In this document: piece after piece, positions 25,314 to 34,683 of the stretch
How the letters are laid out: each line of letters begins with the position of its first letter
Numbering within the stretch: the stretch's first letter is position 1
NCBI GenBank assembly: GCA_902485915.1
Contig: CABTMH010000169.1
Span: 1 to 50,765, forward strand
Direction: 5' to 3'
Source: an uncultured Oribacterium sp.
GTDB lineage: Bacteria; Bacillota; Clostridia; Lachnospirales; Lachnospiraceae
DNA: 50,765 nucleotides
Made by a program: the position numbers and the translations under genes
The notes under the pieces: model-generated
Database searches by the model: none
Seen by the model: the letters and a program-made list of their open reading frames with translations, nothing else
What the model was told of the DNA's origin: nothing

Positions 25314-25760
25314 ATGGCAGATAAATACGATTGCTTGAAACTGGAAAACCAGCTTTGCTTCCCACTCTATGCATGTGCGAAGGAGGTCGTACGGCACTAT
25401 AAGCCGTTCCTGGATAAACTGGATCTGACCTATACGCAGTACATCGTGATGATGGTGTTATGGGAGAAGAAAAGTGTGAACGTAAAGACGCTCGGAGAGA
25501 ATCTGTACCTGGATTCCGGTACATTGACCCCGCTGCTGAAGCGACTCGAAACGAAGGGACTCATCCGACGGGCTCGCTCCCACAGTGACGAGCGTGCACT
25601 GGATGTCTCCATCACCGAGAAGGGTGAGGCACTTCGGGAAGACGCACTCGATATCCCGCGGGAAATCAACGCATGTATGCAGCTTCAGAAAGATGAGATC
25701 CATGCTCTGTATACACTGCTTTATAAGACCCTGGACGGCGTCGAAGCGTCCATCGCATAG
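25314..25760 (+). CDS. ohrR: OhrR-type MarR-family peroxide sensor
   Basis: Predicted 148-residue winged-helix repressor. It closely follows Bacillus OhrR: LKLENQLCFPLYACAKE places the redox Cys at residue 15, then YKPFLDKLDLTYTQYIVMMVLWE, and the DNA-binding part YLDSGTLTPLLKRLETKGLI with the wing SDERALDVSIT. In that family organic hydroperoxides oxidise the Cys and release DNA. ATG at 25314 follows GGAGGG. Cys7 and Cys22 offer further thiols. No ohr peroxidase gene is adjacent, so apart from itself the target is unknown. Confidence 0.88.
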   Translation: MADKYDCLKLENQLCFPLYACAKEVVRHYKPFLDKLDLTYTQYIVMMVLWEKKSVNVKTLGENLYLDSGTLTPLLKRLETKGLIRRARSHSDERALDVSITEKGEALREDALDIPREINACMQLQKDEIHALYTLLYKTLDGVEASIA

Positions 25761-25775
25761 GAAACGGTATGTATG

Positions 25776-25811
25776 AAAAACTGTTCGCAGCCTGCTGCGG
25801 GCGGTTTTTTT
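25776..25811 (+). terminator. ohrR terminator
   Basis: CGCAGC (25786-25791) pairs with GCTGCG (25794-25799), with further outer pairs. A seven-T run follows at 25805-25811. Confidence 0.8.
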
Positions 25812-25827
25812 GTTCTTCCCCTTCTTG

Positions 25828-25856
25828 TTGACATGATTGTTATATTTATATAAAAT
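25828..25856 (+). promoter_or_regulatory. rny promoter
   Basis: TTGACA at 25828-25833, a 17-bp AT-rich spacer, and TAAAAT at 25851-25856. It implies a leader of about 150 nt. Confidence 0.75.
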
Positions 25857-26010
25857 TAGGTGGTTGAGTTAATGTAATTTGAAAATAATTTCAAATATAA
25901 GCTGTATTATAAATAGAATTGGTCTGGGCCGGGACGGACAGTCTGCCGTTTTGACTCGTTCACATATCTGTTTGTACATTAACAACATAATAGTGAAGGA
26001 GGAACACAAA

Positions 26011-27552
26011 GTGACCATCGTTATCGTTGTGGCAGTGGCCGTTGTGACAGGCCTCATTATGTTCTTCGCTGGAACAAACAAGGCAAAGAGCGACTTCGAA
26101 AAGACAGTCGGCTCCGCTGAGAAGAAATCCAGAGAGATCATCGATGATGCGATCAGAACAGCTGAGAATAAGAAGCGTGAAGCTCTTCTCGAGACGAAGG
26201 AAGAGGCATTAAAGGCGAAAAACGATCTGGATAAGGAGATCAAGGACCGTCGTAAGGAGGTATCCGATCTCGAGCATCGTATGCTGAAGAGAGAGGAAGC
26301 ATCTGAGAAGAAGGCTGCTTCCCTGGATCAGAAGGAGCAGGAGCTCCGGATGCAGCAGGAGCGGATGCAGAAGAAGGAAGCCGAGATCGACGAGCTGCAT
26401 AATCAGAAGGTGACGGAGCTCGAGCGTGTATCCGGTCTCACGAGAGATCAGGCGAAGTCAGAGCTTCTGAAGTCCCTCGAAGAGGACACGAAGCACGATT
26501 ATGCGAAGATGATTCGCGAGTATGATAATCAGGCGAAGGAAGAGGCGGAGAAGAGCGCCCGCAACTACATCGTGGATGCGATTCAGCGCTGTGCAGCCGA
26601 TCAGGTGACCGAGTCGACCGTTTCCGTCGTGCAGCTTCCGAATGATGATATGAAGGGCCGCATCATCGGCCGTGAGGGACGTAATATTCGTACACTGGAG
26701 CAGCTGACCGGCGTAGAGCTGATCGTCGACGATACGCCGGAGGCGGTTGTTCTTTCCGGATTTGATCCGGTGCGTCGTGAGGTCGCCAGAATCGCCCTCG
26801 AGAAGCTCATCGTCGATGGACGTATCCATCCGGCGAGAATCGAAGAGGTCGTAGAGAAGGCACAGAAGGAAGTCGACGAAACCATCCGTGAGGAGGGTGA
26901 TGCCGCTGTCCTCGAGGTCGGCGTACACGGTCTGAATCCGGAGCTGGTGAAGCTTCTCGGTCGTATGAAGTTCCGTACCTCCTATGGTCAGAATGCACTT
27001 CGTCACTCCGTGGAGGTCGCACAGATTTCCGGACTCCTCGCCGAGGAGCTCGGACTCGACGTTCGTATGGCGAAGAGAGCCGGTCTGCTGCATGATATCG
27101 GTAAGGCCATCGACCACGATATGGAAGGAACGCATGTCCAGCTCGGCGTCGATCTCTGCAAGAAGTATCATGAGCCGGAGGTGGTCATCAACACCGTGGC
27201 ATCACATCATGGCGGTACCGAGCCGACATCCCTGATTGCCTGTCTCGTCGCCGCAGCCGATGCGATTTCCGCAGCTCGTCCGGGCGCACGTCGTAAGTCT
27301 CTCGAGACCTACACGAATCGTCTGAAGGAACTCGAGGATATCACGAACTCCTACAAGGGCGTAGAGAAGTCCTTCGCCGTTCAGGCCGGACGAGAAGTGC
27401 GTATCATGGTTGTCCCGGATCAGGTATCCGACGATGATATGACCATCATGGCACACGATATCGCGAAGCAGATCCAGGATCAGATGCAGTATCCTGGCGT
27501 CATCAAGGTCAACGTGATCCGCGAATCCCGTGCCGTAGACTACGCGAAGTAA
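26011..27552 (+). CDS. rny: Ribonuclease Y
   Basis: Predicted 513-residue membrane-anchored endoribonuclease that starts mRNA turnover. An N-terminal membrane helix (about residues 2-22) is followed by a long Lys/Glu coiled coil (to about 200). Next are a KH domain with GRIIGREGRNIRTLEQLTG and an HD domain with the metal motif GLLHDIGKAID (His-Asp), and SHHGGTEP. GTG at 26011 is the start: AAGGAGG lies eight bases upstream and the length then matches the family. The open frame extends 44 codons further upstream into the leader without a site. Confidence 0.97.
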   Translation: MTIVIVVAVAVVTGLIMFFAGTNKAKSDFEKTVGSAEKKSREIIDDAIRTAENKKREALLETKEEALKAKNDLDKEIKDRRKEVSDLEHRMLKREEASEKKAASLDQKEQELRMQQERMQKKEAEIDELHNQKVTELERVSGLTRDQAKSELLKSLEEDTKHDYAKMIREYDNQAKEEAEKSARNYIVDAIQRCAADQVTESTVSVVQLPNDDMKGRIIGREGRNIRTLEQLTGVELIVDDTPEAVVLSGFDPVRREVARIALEKLIVDGRIHPARIEEVVEKAQKEVDETIREEGDAAVLEVGVHGLNPELVKLLGRMKFRTSYGQNALRHSVEVAQISGLLAEELGLDVRMAKRAGLLHDIGKAIDHDMEGTHVQLGVDLCKKYHEPEVVINTVASHHGGTEPTSLIACLVAAADAISAARPGARRKSLETYTNRLKELEDITNSYKGVEKSFAVQAGREVRIMVVPDQVSDDDMTIMAHDIAKQIQDQMQYPGVIKVNVIRESRAVDYAK

Positions 27553-27578
27553 ACAGAATCAATCATCATATGATGTAG

Positions 27579-27614
27579 AGAAATCCCTGCAGGCGATGCC
27601 CTGCAGGGATTTCT
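27579..27614 (+). terminator. rny terminator
   Basis: A 15-bp perfect stem (27579-27593 with 27600-27614) around CCCTGCAGG. The T tract is short (TTTCTT). Confidence 0.8.
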
Positions 27615-27622
27615 TACTATAT

Positions 27623-27730
27623 AGTTACGGTGCACGCGTCAACTGTCCTCCGGCAGGGGCGTGTCGGTCCTCCGTCCTGCTACCGGCTTCCCGACACGCC
27701 CCTGCCGGATCAGTACACGAGCGAACAGTT
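27623..27730. repeat. Palindromic intergenic element, full-length copy
   Basis: An inner 18-bp perfect stem (27650-27667 with 27691-27708, CCGGCAGGGG.. type) is flanked by the family ends: GTTACGGTGCACGCGTCAAC on the left and ATCAGTACACGAGCGAACAG on the right. These are roughly inverted to each other. Confidence 0.85.
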
Positions 27731-27775
27731 CTCCTGAAATGAGGAGACCCCGGTGAAGCCGAAGCTCCACCGGGG
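27731..27775 (+). other. Two adjacent hairpins after the repeat
   Basis: CTCCT/AGGAG with a short loop is followed by CCCCGGTG (27748-27755) and CACCGGGG (27768-27775), with AGC/GCT inside and a CGAA loop. There is no T run. It may be a read-through stopper or a structured RNA; no known riboswitch class is recognised. Confidence 0.5.
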
Positions 27776-27941
27776 CAATTATGAAAAATCTATCAATTGG
27801 AGAAAAATACCAACATTCATGTTGCACAGAACGCTTTCTTCATCTAACTTTCTGTACATTGTTAATATAATCTCGAAATATGAATAAATTATGAACAAAC
27901 GGTAAATGTTTTTGCTTTTTGAAATATTTCGACTGATTGAG

Positions 27942-27970
27942 TTGCTGTCGCATTTGTGGTAACGTATAAC
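27942..27970 (+). promoter_or_regulatory. Promoter of the pyrophosphatase gene
   Basis: TTGCTG at 27942-27947, a 17-bp spacer, and TATAAC at 27965-27970. The leader is about 27 nt. Confidence 0.6.
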
Positions 27971-28003
27971 AAGTAAACTTAGCTTTATCTGTTAGGAGAA
28001 TAC

Positions 28004-29722
28004 ATGCCGAAAAATAAAACACTGATCCCGCATAACACGGAGCGTGAGGTGCTGGTCACGGGCCATCGTAACCCGGATACCGACTCCATCTGCGCTGCGA
28101 TCGCATACGCAAACCTGAAAAATAAAATCACCGGCAGCTGTAAGTACATCCCTTGTCGCGCCGGCGAGCCATCCCGTGAGACCGCCTTCGTTCTCGATTA
28201 CTTCGAGGTTCCGGAACCACGGCTGATCACCACCGTAAAGACCCAGGTCTCCGATATCGAGTACCGTCAGACCCCGGGTGTAAATAAAAACATGTCCCTC
28301 AAGAAGGCATGGACCATGATGAACGAGGGCAATGTCGTCACCCTTCCAGTCGTCACGAAACGGAACGCCCTGGAAGGCGTCATCACCATCGGCGATATCG
28401 CGAAGTCATATTTTAATGTCTATGACTCGCAGATCATCTCGAAGGCGCATACACAGTTTTCAAACATCCAGGAAACACTGGAAGCGACCGTCGTTACCGG
28501 TGATGTCAAGCGCTTCTGCACCGAGGGAAAGGTGCTGATCGCAGCCGCCAACCCGGAGATGATGTCCTACTATATCGAGAAGCACGACATCGTCCTCCTC
28601 GGAAACCGTGCGGAGAATCAGCTCTCTGCGATGGATAACGGTGCCGACTGCATCATCATCTGTGAGGGTGCGGATGTTTCTCCGACCATCAAGGCACTGG
28701 CCGAGCAGAACGGTATGATCATCATGGTCACCAGCTACGACGCCTATACCGCAGCGCGACTCATCAACCAGTCGATGCCGATCAACTACTTCATGACGGA
28801 GGATAATCTGATTACCTTCACCGAGGACGACTTCGTGGATGATATCCATGACATCATGGCGAGCAAGCGTCACCGTGATTTCCCGGTCCTCAGTAAGGAC
28901 GGTTCCTACCTCGGTATGATTTCCCGCCGAAATCTCCTCGGAAATCATGGCAAGCAGGTCATCCTCGTGGATCATAACGAAGCCGGACAGGCGGTCGAGG
29001 GCATCGAATCTGCCGACATCCTCGAGATCATCGATCACCATAAGATCGGTGCCGTGCAGACCATGTCCCCGGTATACTTCCGAAACCAGCCGCTCGGCTG
29101 CTGCTCGACGATCATCACGATGATGTACCGTGAGAGTGGCGTGGAGATCGATCGTACGACGGCCGGTCTTCTGATGTCTGCGATCATCTCTGATACCCTG
29201 CTCTTCCGTTCGCCGACCTGCACGCCGAAGGATGAGAAGACCGCACGTGAGCTTGCGGAGATCGTCGGTGTCGACATCGAGAAGTACGCCTTCGATATGT
29301 TCTCCGCCGGCTCGAACCTGAAGGGGAAAACCATCAAGGAAATCTTCTACCAGGATTTCAAGCACTTCAAGGCCGGCAAGGTCGACTTCGGTGTCAGCCA
29401 GGTAACCTCCCTGAATAAGGAAGAGCTCGAAAGCATGAAGGACGCGCTGGAGGATTTCGCCCTCGAGGCGATGAAGATCGAGGGAATCGACATGAGCTTC
29501 ATCATGCTGACGAACATCCTCGAGCGCAGTACCGACCTCCTGGCCATCGGATCCGGCGCAGGCCCGCTCGTGAATACTGCCTTCGCCGTAGAATCAGTGC
29601 GGAGACCTGCACGAAGCGAAGGCGAGAAGGCAGTCGATGCCTGGTCCGTCGAGCTTCCGGGTGTTGTTTCACGTAAGAAGCAGCTCGTGCCACAGCTGAC
29701 CCTTTTCGCAGAGCAGCTGTAA
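28004..29722 (+). CDS. Family II manganese-dependent inorganic pyrophosphatase with CBS and DRTGG domains
   Basis: Predicted 572-residue cytoplasmic enzyme hydrolysing pyrophosphate. The DHH catalytic domain is split: VTGHRNPDTDSICAAIAYAN at the N terminus, then ILVDHNEAGQAVEG and EIIDHHKIG after the insert, and the DHHA2 domain at the C terminus. The insert at about 70-310 holds CBS, DRTGG and CBS modules (NMSLKKAWTMMNEGNVVTLP; FPVLSKDGSYLGMISRRNLLG). In characterised CBS-PPases adenine nucleotides regulate activity through this insert, and the DRTGG-containing type can bind diadenosine polyphosphates. ATG at 28004 follows TAGGAG. Confidence 0.94.
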   Translation: MPKNKTLIPHNTEREVLVTGHRNPDTDSICAAIAYANLKNKITGSCKYIPCRAGEPSRETAFVLDYFEVPEPRLITTVKTQVSDIEYRQTPGVNKNMSLKKAWTMMNEGNVVTLPVVTKRNALEGVITIGDIAKSYFNVYDSQIISKAHTQFSNIQETLEATVVTGDVKRFCTEGKVLIAAANPEMMSYYIEKHDIVLLGNRAENQLSAMDNGADCIIICEGADVSPTIKALAEQNGMIIMVTSYDAYTAARLINQSMPINYFMTEDNLITFTEDDFVDDIHDIMASKRHRDFPVLSKDGSYLGMISRRNLLGNHGKQVILVDHNEAGQAVEGIESADILEIIDHHKIGAVQTMSPVYFRNQPLGCCSTIITMMYRESGVEIDRTTAGLLMSAIISDTLLFRSPTCTPKDEKTARELAEIVGVDIEKYAFDMFSAGSNLKGKTIKEIFYQDFKHFKAGKVDFGVSQVTSLNKEELESMKDALEDFALEAMKIEGIDMSFIMLTNILERSTDLLAIGSGAGPLVNTAFAVESVRRPARSEGEKAVDAWSVELPGVVSRKKQLVPQLTLFAEQL

Positions 29723-29796
29723 AGTACGTGCACGATCAGAGGCTGAAGCCAGTCCTTCAGCCACGTTCTGGAGAAGTGGAATAGAGAGGAGACACT

Positions 29797-30321
29797 ATGA
29801 ACATTACGATGATCGGAATGCCATCCAGCGGCAAGTCCACCGTCGGCGTACTGCTGGCGAAGCGACTGGGGATGAGCTTTGTGGATGTCGATATCGTCAT
29901 CCAGGAGAAGACGGGGAAGCTTCTGAAGGAAATCATCGCTGAAAAAGGACAGCAGGGCTTCCTGCAGGTCGAAGGCGATATCGCGGCGGGGCTCGATGTA
30001 GAGAACTCGGTCATCGCACCGGGTGGCTCCATCTGTTACGAGGACTGGGCGATGCAGCACCTCCGGTCCATCGGTAAGGTCGTCTACCTCGACATCAGCT
30101 ACGATGAGATGGTACGCCGCATCGGTAACATCGTCGACCGTGGCGTCGCGATTCCGGATGGCTACACACTGAAAGACCTGTATGATGAACGGACCCGCCT
30201 CTATGAAAAGTATGCGGATATCCGCATCGATGAGCGTGGCAAGAGCCTGGGACAGGTCGTGGATGAGCTGCGCAGGATCTTCACAACACAGTATAAGGAT
30301 GAACTGAATCTGCCGCGGTAA
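29797..30321 (+). CDS. Shikimate-kinase-like protein
   Basis: Predicted 174-residue P-loop kinase. GMPSSGKST (residues 7-15) is the ATP loop, FVDVDIVIQEKTGK fits the DxD substrate segment, and APGGSICYE corresponds to the family Gly-rich motif. The usual RPLL substrate Arg segment is replaced by DRGVAIPDGYTLKDLYDERT, though the following LYEKYAD matches. It may phosphorylate shikimate or another polyol. No other aromatic-pathway gene is near. ATG at 29797 follows AGAGAGGAG. A small GC-rich stem (30322-30351) lies between it and the next gene. Confidence 0.75.
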   Translation: MNITMIGMPSSGKSTVGVLLAKRLGMSFVDVDIVIQEKTGKLLKEIIAEKGQQGFLQVEGDIAAGLDVENSVIAPGGSICYEDWAMQHLRSIGKVVYLDISYDEMVRRIGNIVDRGVAIPDGYTLKDLYDERTRLYEKYADIRIDERGKSLGQVVDELRRIFTTQYKDELNLPR

Positions 30322-30453
30322 ACCAGCCTCCTCCATTCATGCGAGGCTGGTGCATAAGATGCATACGGCCACTGCACGCTGGAAGCATCATGACGTGAAC
30401 GCAGGCTGTCGACTGCGCGCATCCGATAGAACATGGATACAGGAGGAAAAGAG

Positions 30454-33087
30454 ATGGCGGATAATTATACAAAACGACTGGTGCTGGGAATCCTCGCACA
30501 CGTAGATGCGGGGAAGACGACGCTGTCGGAGCGAATTCTCTATACTTCCGGACGCATCCAGAAGCTGGGAAGAGTAGATAAGGGCGATGCCTATCTCGAT
30601 ACCGACCAGATGGAGAAGGAACGCGGCATCACCATCTTTTCGAAGATGGCGAGCTTTCAGCTTCAGGATATCGCGGTGACCCTCCTCGATACGCCAGGAC
30701 ATGTGGATTTTTCCGCCGAGATGGAGAAGACCCTGTCCGTGATGGATTATGCGATCCTCGTGGTCAATGGTGCGGATGGTGTACAGGGACACACCGAGAC
30801 CCTATGGCGTCTGCTGGAACGCTACCATGTTCCGTGTTTCGTGTTCGTAAACAAGATGGATCAGCCGGGGACGGAGAAGTCAGCCCTGATGGCAGATCTG
30901 GAAAAACACTTCGGTATGCGCCTCGTTGATTTCAGCGAGGCCGGCCGCTACGCGATGGCCGAGGCGCTGAAGGAAAATATCGCCATGTGCGACGAGCACT
31001 GCATGGAGCGCTACCTCGAAACCGGTGTCCTCGAGCCGAAGGATGTGCGGAACATGATCCTCGACCGGAAGCTCTTTCCGGTATTTTTCGGTTCGGCACT
31101 GAAGGGCGATGGCGTGGAGGCACTGCTCCAGGGGATGTACCAGCTGATCGAAATTCCGCTCTATCCGACGAGCTTCGGGGCCCGCGTGTTTAAGATCGGA
31201 CGGGATGCACAGGGCCATCGCCTTTCCTATATGAAGATTACCGGTGGCGAGCTGAAGGTGCGTGCCGAGCTTCTGCCAGGCGAGAAGGTGCCGGAGCTTC
31301 GTTTCTACAGCGGTGTGAAGTATACCACCGCGGATATGGCGGAAGCCGGATCCGTCGTGGCGATCCCGGATCTTCCAGGACTGAAGACCGGCGACAGCCT
31401 CGGCTGTGAGCCGGCAGGACGTGACCCGAGTCTGCGTCCGGTGCTGGACTATCAGCTCGTATCCGAAGATGTGGATGCGCTGGAGCTCTATCGGAAGCTG
31501 CAGTCGCTTGCCGATGAATTCCCGGAGCTCCATATCCGTTGGGACAGTACGCAGAAGGAGATTCACATTCATCTCATGGGGGAGGTCCAGACCGAGATCC
31601 TGAAGCGCATGGTGAAGGAGCGCTATGGTATCGAGATCGGGTTTTCAGCCGGTCGCATCCTCTACCAGGAAACGATTGCGGGACCGGTCGAGGGTGTGGG
31701 CCATTTCGAGCCGCTCCGACACTATGCCGAGGTGCATCTTCTGCTGGAACCACTTCCGCGCGGCAGCGGTCTTCAGTTCCGAACCGACTGTTCCACCGAT
31801 GCGCTGGCGATCAACTGGCAGCGTCTCGTACTGACCCACTTAAAGGAGCGTGAGCATATCGGTGTGCTCACCGGCAGCCCGGTCACCGATCTTCGCTTCA
31901 CACTCGTGGCCGGACGGGCCAGCAACAAGCATACCGAGGGTGGCGATTTCCGTGAGGCGACCTACCGGGCGGTGCGCCAGGGTCTCCGGAAGGCGGAGAA
32001 CATCCTGCTGGAGCCGTACTATGCCTTCACGCTCGAGATTCCGACCGACTATGTCGGCCGTGCGATGACGGATCTCTCAAATATGAACGCACACTTCGGC
32101 TCTCCGGAGATGAAGGGGGAGCGGGCAGTACTCGAGGGTACCGCACCGGTCGTTCGGATGCGGAACTATCATCAGGAGGTGATGGTCTACACGAAGGGGC
32201 TGGGCAGTCTCACTCTGCGCTTCAGCGGCTATGATCGCTGTCATAATCCGGAGGAGGTGATCCTCGCCCGGGGCTATGACCCGGATCAGGATATCCTGAA
32301 TCCATGCTCCTCCGTCTTCTGTGCGCATGGTACCGGCTTCATCGTGCCGTTTGATGAGGTGGAGAGCTACATGCATGTCGAGTCACCGCTTGCACTGGAT
32401 GGCCCGGTGGAGAAGCGTGACTTCGAAGCGGATGCCCTGCGCCTCGAGCGTATGCATGAGGGGAAGAAGGACGAGGGCTACCGGAGCGGCGGTCATTACA
32501 TCGCTGATCAGGAGCTCGAGGATATCTTCGTGCGTACCTATGGACCGATCAAAAACCGGGCGAAGGACATGAACATCGCGAGTGCCCGCACCATCCGTGC
32601 GCGGGAAAAGGAAGCAAATCTCGCAGAGAACCGCCGGGTGAAGAAACCGCTGGTGAAGAAAAAGAATTATCTGCTCGTGGATGGCTATAACATCGTGTTT
32701 GCCTGGGAGGAGCTGAAGACACTGGCCGCGGTGAATCTCGATGCCGCGCGCGGAAAGCTCCTCGATATCCTCTCGAACTATGCCGGTTATACCGGTGTCG
32801 AGCTGATCGTCGTGTTCGATGCCTATCGTGTGGCAGGGCATGTCGTAGAGCAGACGAAGTACCATAACATCTACGTGGTCTTCACGCGGGAAGCGATGAC
32901 GGCCGACGAGTACATCGAGGAGGAGACCCACGAGCTCTCGAAGCAGTATAACGTCACCGTGGCGACCTCGGATAAGGTGGTGCAGGTCATCACCTGGGGA
33001 AGCGGTGCCGTCCTGTGGTCCGCCCAGGACCTGCTTCGTGAGGTGCAGCGCTGTGAAGGAGAGATCCGAAAGGAGTGGCATGTTTAA
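30454..33087 (+). CDS. TetM/EF-G-like translational GTPase fused to a C-terminal NYN (YacP/Rae1-like) RNase domain
   Basis: Predicted 877-residue fusion. Residues 1 to about 700 follow the ribosomal-protection GTPase layout: ILAHVDAGKTT (G1, 14-23 region), KERGITIF (G2), LLDTPGHVDF (G3), NKMDQPG (G4), then EF-G-like domains II-V. A basic linker (KKPLVKKKN) leads to about 140 residues that look like YacP/Rae1: YLLVDGYNIVFAWEEL from about 739 (Asp 743), VELIVVFDAYRV, ADEYIEEETHEL, and VTVATSDKVVQ. Rae1 in Bacillus is a ribosome-dependent A-site mRNA endonuclease. ATG at 30454 follows GGAGGAAAAG. The stop overlaps the next gene by 8 bp. Whether it gives tetracycline resistance is not readable. 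Confidence 0.88.
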   Translation: MADNYTKRLVLGILAHVDAGKTTLSERILYTSGRIQKLGRVDKGDAYLDTDQMEKERGITIFSKMASFQLQDIAVTLLDTPGHVDFSAEMEKTLSVMDYAILVVNGADGVQGHTETLWRLLERYHVPCFVFVNKMDQPGTEKSALMADLEKHFGMRLVDFSEAGRYAMAEALKENIAMCDEHCMERYLETGVLEPKDVRNMILDRKLFPVFFGSALKGDGVEALLQGMYQLIEIPLYPTSFGARVFKIGRDAQGHRLSYMKITGGELKVRAELLPGEKVPELRFYSGVKYTTADMAEAGSVVAIPDLPGLKTGDSLGCEPAGRDPSLRPVLDYQLVSEDVDALELYRKLQSLADEFPELHIRWDSTQKEIHIHLMGEVQTEILKRMVKERYGIEIGFSAGRILYQETIAGPVEGVGHFEPLRHYAEVHLLLEPLPRGSGLQFRTDCSTDALAINWQRLVLTHLKEREHIGVLTGSPVTDLRFTLVAGRASNKHTEGGDFREATYRAVRQGLRKAENILLEPYYAFTLEIPTDYVGRAMTDLSNMNAHFGSPEMKGERAVLEGTAPVVRMRNYHQEVMVYTKGLGSLTLRFSGYDRCHNPEEVILARGYDPDQDILNPCSSVFCAHGTGFIVPFDEVESYMHVESPLALDGPVEKRDFEADALRLERMHEGKKDEGYRSGGHYIADQELEDIFVRTYGPIKNRAKDMNIASARTIRAREKEANLAENRRVKKPLVKKKNYLLVDGYNIVFAWEELKTLAAVNLDAARGKLLDILSNYAGYTGVELIVVFDAYRVAGHVVEQTKYHNIYVVFTREAMTADEYIEEETHELSKQYNVTVATSDKVVQVITWGSGAVLWSAQDLLREVQRCEGEIRKEWHV

Positions 33088-34606
33088 GCGTCAGTGGTGG
33101 CGTATGTCCATCGACCGGAAGGTGCAGAGCTTTGCAGCTGTGATCGTATTCATCATACTGGTCTCGGCCGGCTTCGCCATATTCACGATGAACTATTCTC
33201 TCCGCGACTACGGTCAGCTCCTCGATGAGAACCGCGCCTGCCAGTCCTTCATGAAGGCGATGGAGGAGGAGGGGCATGCCTTCGCCGGCTATGTTTCTGC
33301 CGGTACCGAAACGGCTCGGGATACACTCGAGAAGGCGATTCACCGTACGGAGCGCTCGATCGATGCGCTTCCGTTTGATTATGAAACCATCGGAGCAGAA
33401 CGCTATGCCCGTACCTGGAACATCCAGAATGCCTATCAGCAGTATGCGGCGTTCCGTGACGAGATGCTGTCTGGAAGCATGAATCGGACCGACTTCCTGA
33501 AGCATCTCAATGAATACAATCAGCGGGAGGATTACCTCGAGCAGTATTCCCGCCGGCTGCTGCAGCTGACCGTAGAGGCTGGCTCGAGTGCGTATACCGA
33601 GAAGCTCCCGCTCTTCCGGGTGCTGCCGTTTATTTTTGTTAACTTTACGCTGATTATGCTCGTCATCGTCGTAGAGATGGGAAACGTGATGAAGGAATCC
33701 ATCGCGAAGCCGGTCCGGGAGCTCAGCCAGGAGGCGCAGCGCATCGCCCGTTCCGACTTCTCTGGCGAGGATATCCACGTAGAAAATCGGGATGATCTCG
33801 GTGAGCTCGTGTCGATCTTTAACGACATGAAGCATGCGATGGAGGAGAATATAAAGACGATTCAGGAAAACCATCGGATGACCGAGCTGCTGCAGCAGGA
33901 GAAGCTCGAGAACAGCGAGATGGAGAAACGGCTCAATGCAAATCGGCTTGAGCTGCTGAAGAGCCAGATCAACCCGCATTTCCTCTTTAATACACTGAAT
34001 ATGATCGGCTCCATGGCGGATCTCGAGGATGCCCCGACGACCGAGAAGATGACGCAGTCGCTTGCACAGCTCTTCCGGTATAATCTGAATACACGCGAGC
34101 AGATCGTGCCGATCGAAATGGAACTCCGCATCGCTGAAAACTATATGTATCTTCAGAAGATGCGTTTCGGAAGTCGCATACAGTATCAGGTGATCACGCC
34201 GGAAGACATCAGCCATATTCGTATTCCGTCCTTTACGATGCAGCCGCTGGTGGAAAATGCCATCGTACACGGTCTGTCGAAGAAGGAACAGGGCGGTACG
34301 GTTTCCGTTACCGTGACCGAGGATCCGACGACGCAGATCGTCACCCTCCTGATCGAGGACGATGGACTGGGGATCGCGGAAGAACGACTGTCCGCACTGA
34401 ACGCCCGCATGCATAACCCGGAGGAAAATAAGACTGCGCGGATCGGCATCGGTCTCGGCAATATCTATCGCCGGATTCGTACACTCTACCCGGAGGGTGG
34501 TGATCTCAGCATTGACGCAAAGGAAGGCATCGGTACACGCATCACACTGACGATCCCACAGGAACGGGAGGGAGTGGAAGCGCGTCCGGCGCCGGAGGGG
34601 GTCTGA
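33080..34606 (+). CDS. YesM/LytS-type sensor histidine kinase
   Basis: Predicted 508-residue membrane sensor kinase. Helix 1 (about 18-40) and helix 2 (about 187-208) enclose an extracytoplasmic domain of about 150 residues. HAMP (KPVRELSQEAQRIARSDFSG), a coiled coil and the His_kinase domain follow: KSQINPHFLFNTLNM with the phospho-His near residue 300, then the N box PLVENAIVHGL and GIGLGNIYRRI. ATG at 33080 follows AAAGGAG and overlaps the end of the GTPase gene by 8 bp, so the two are coupled. The regulator gene follows after 77 bp. The signal is probably the TRAP substrate or its binding protein (inference). Confidence 0.93.
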   Translation: MFKRQWWRMSIDRKVQSFAAVIVFIILVSAGFAIFTMNYSLRDYGQLLDENRACQSFMKAMEEEGHAFAGYVSAGTETARDTLEKAIHRTERSIDALPFDYETIGAERYARTWNIQNAYQQYAAFRDEMLSGSMNRTDFLKHLNEYNQREDYLEQYSRRLLQLTVEAGSSAYTEKLPLFRVLPFIFVNFTLIMLVIVVEMGNVMKESIAKPVRELSQEAQRIARSDFSGEDIHVENRDDLGELVSIFNDMKHAMEENIKTIQENHRMTELLQQEKLENSEMEKRLNANRLELLKSQINPHFLFNTLNMIGSMADLEDAPTTEKMTQSLAQLFRYNLNTREQIVPIEMELRIAENYMYLQKMRFGSRIQYQVITPEDISHIRIPSFTMQPLVENAIVHGLSKKEQGGTVSVTVTEDPTTQIVTLLIEDDGLGIAEERLSALNARMHNPEENKTARIGIGLGNIYRRIRTLYPEGGDLSIDAKEGIGTRITLTIPQEREGVEARPAPEGV

Positions 34607-34683
34607 CCCATCTGCAACATGCTTAAGACGAAGGGGAGCAGATCCCGTCAGGTTTCAATTTATAGTGAGGAAAGGAGCTGCGT

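Noticed and set aside
27731..27775. Known riboswitch ahead of the pyrophosphatase gene
   Set aside because: The two hairpins do not match any consensus I can recall, and a promoter lies downstream of them, so they are not in that leader.
30454..33087. Calling the GTPase a tetracycline-resistance gene (tetM/tetO)
   Set aside because: The G motifs and layout are similar, but the extra NYN domain and a chromosomal setting without mobile-element signs do not support a transferred resistance gene. The resistance phenotype cannot be read from sequence.
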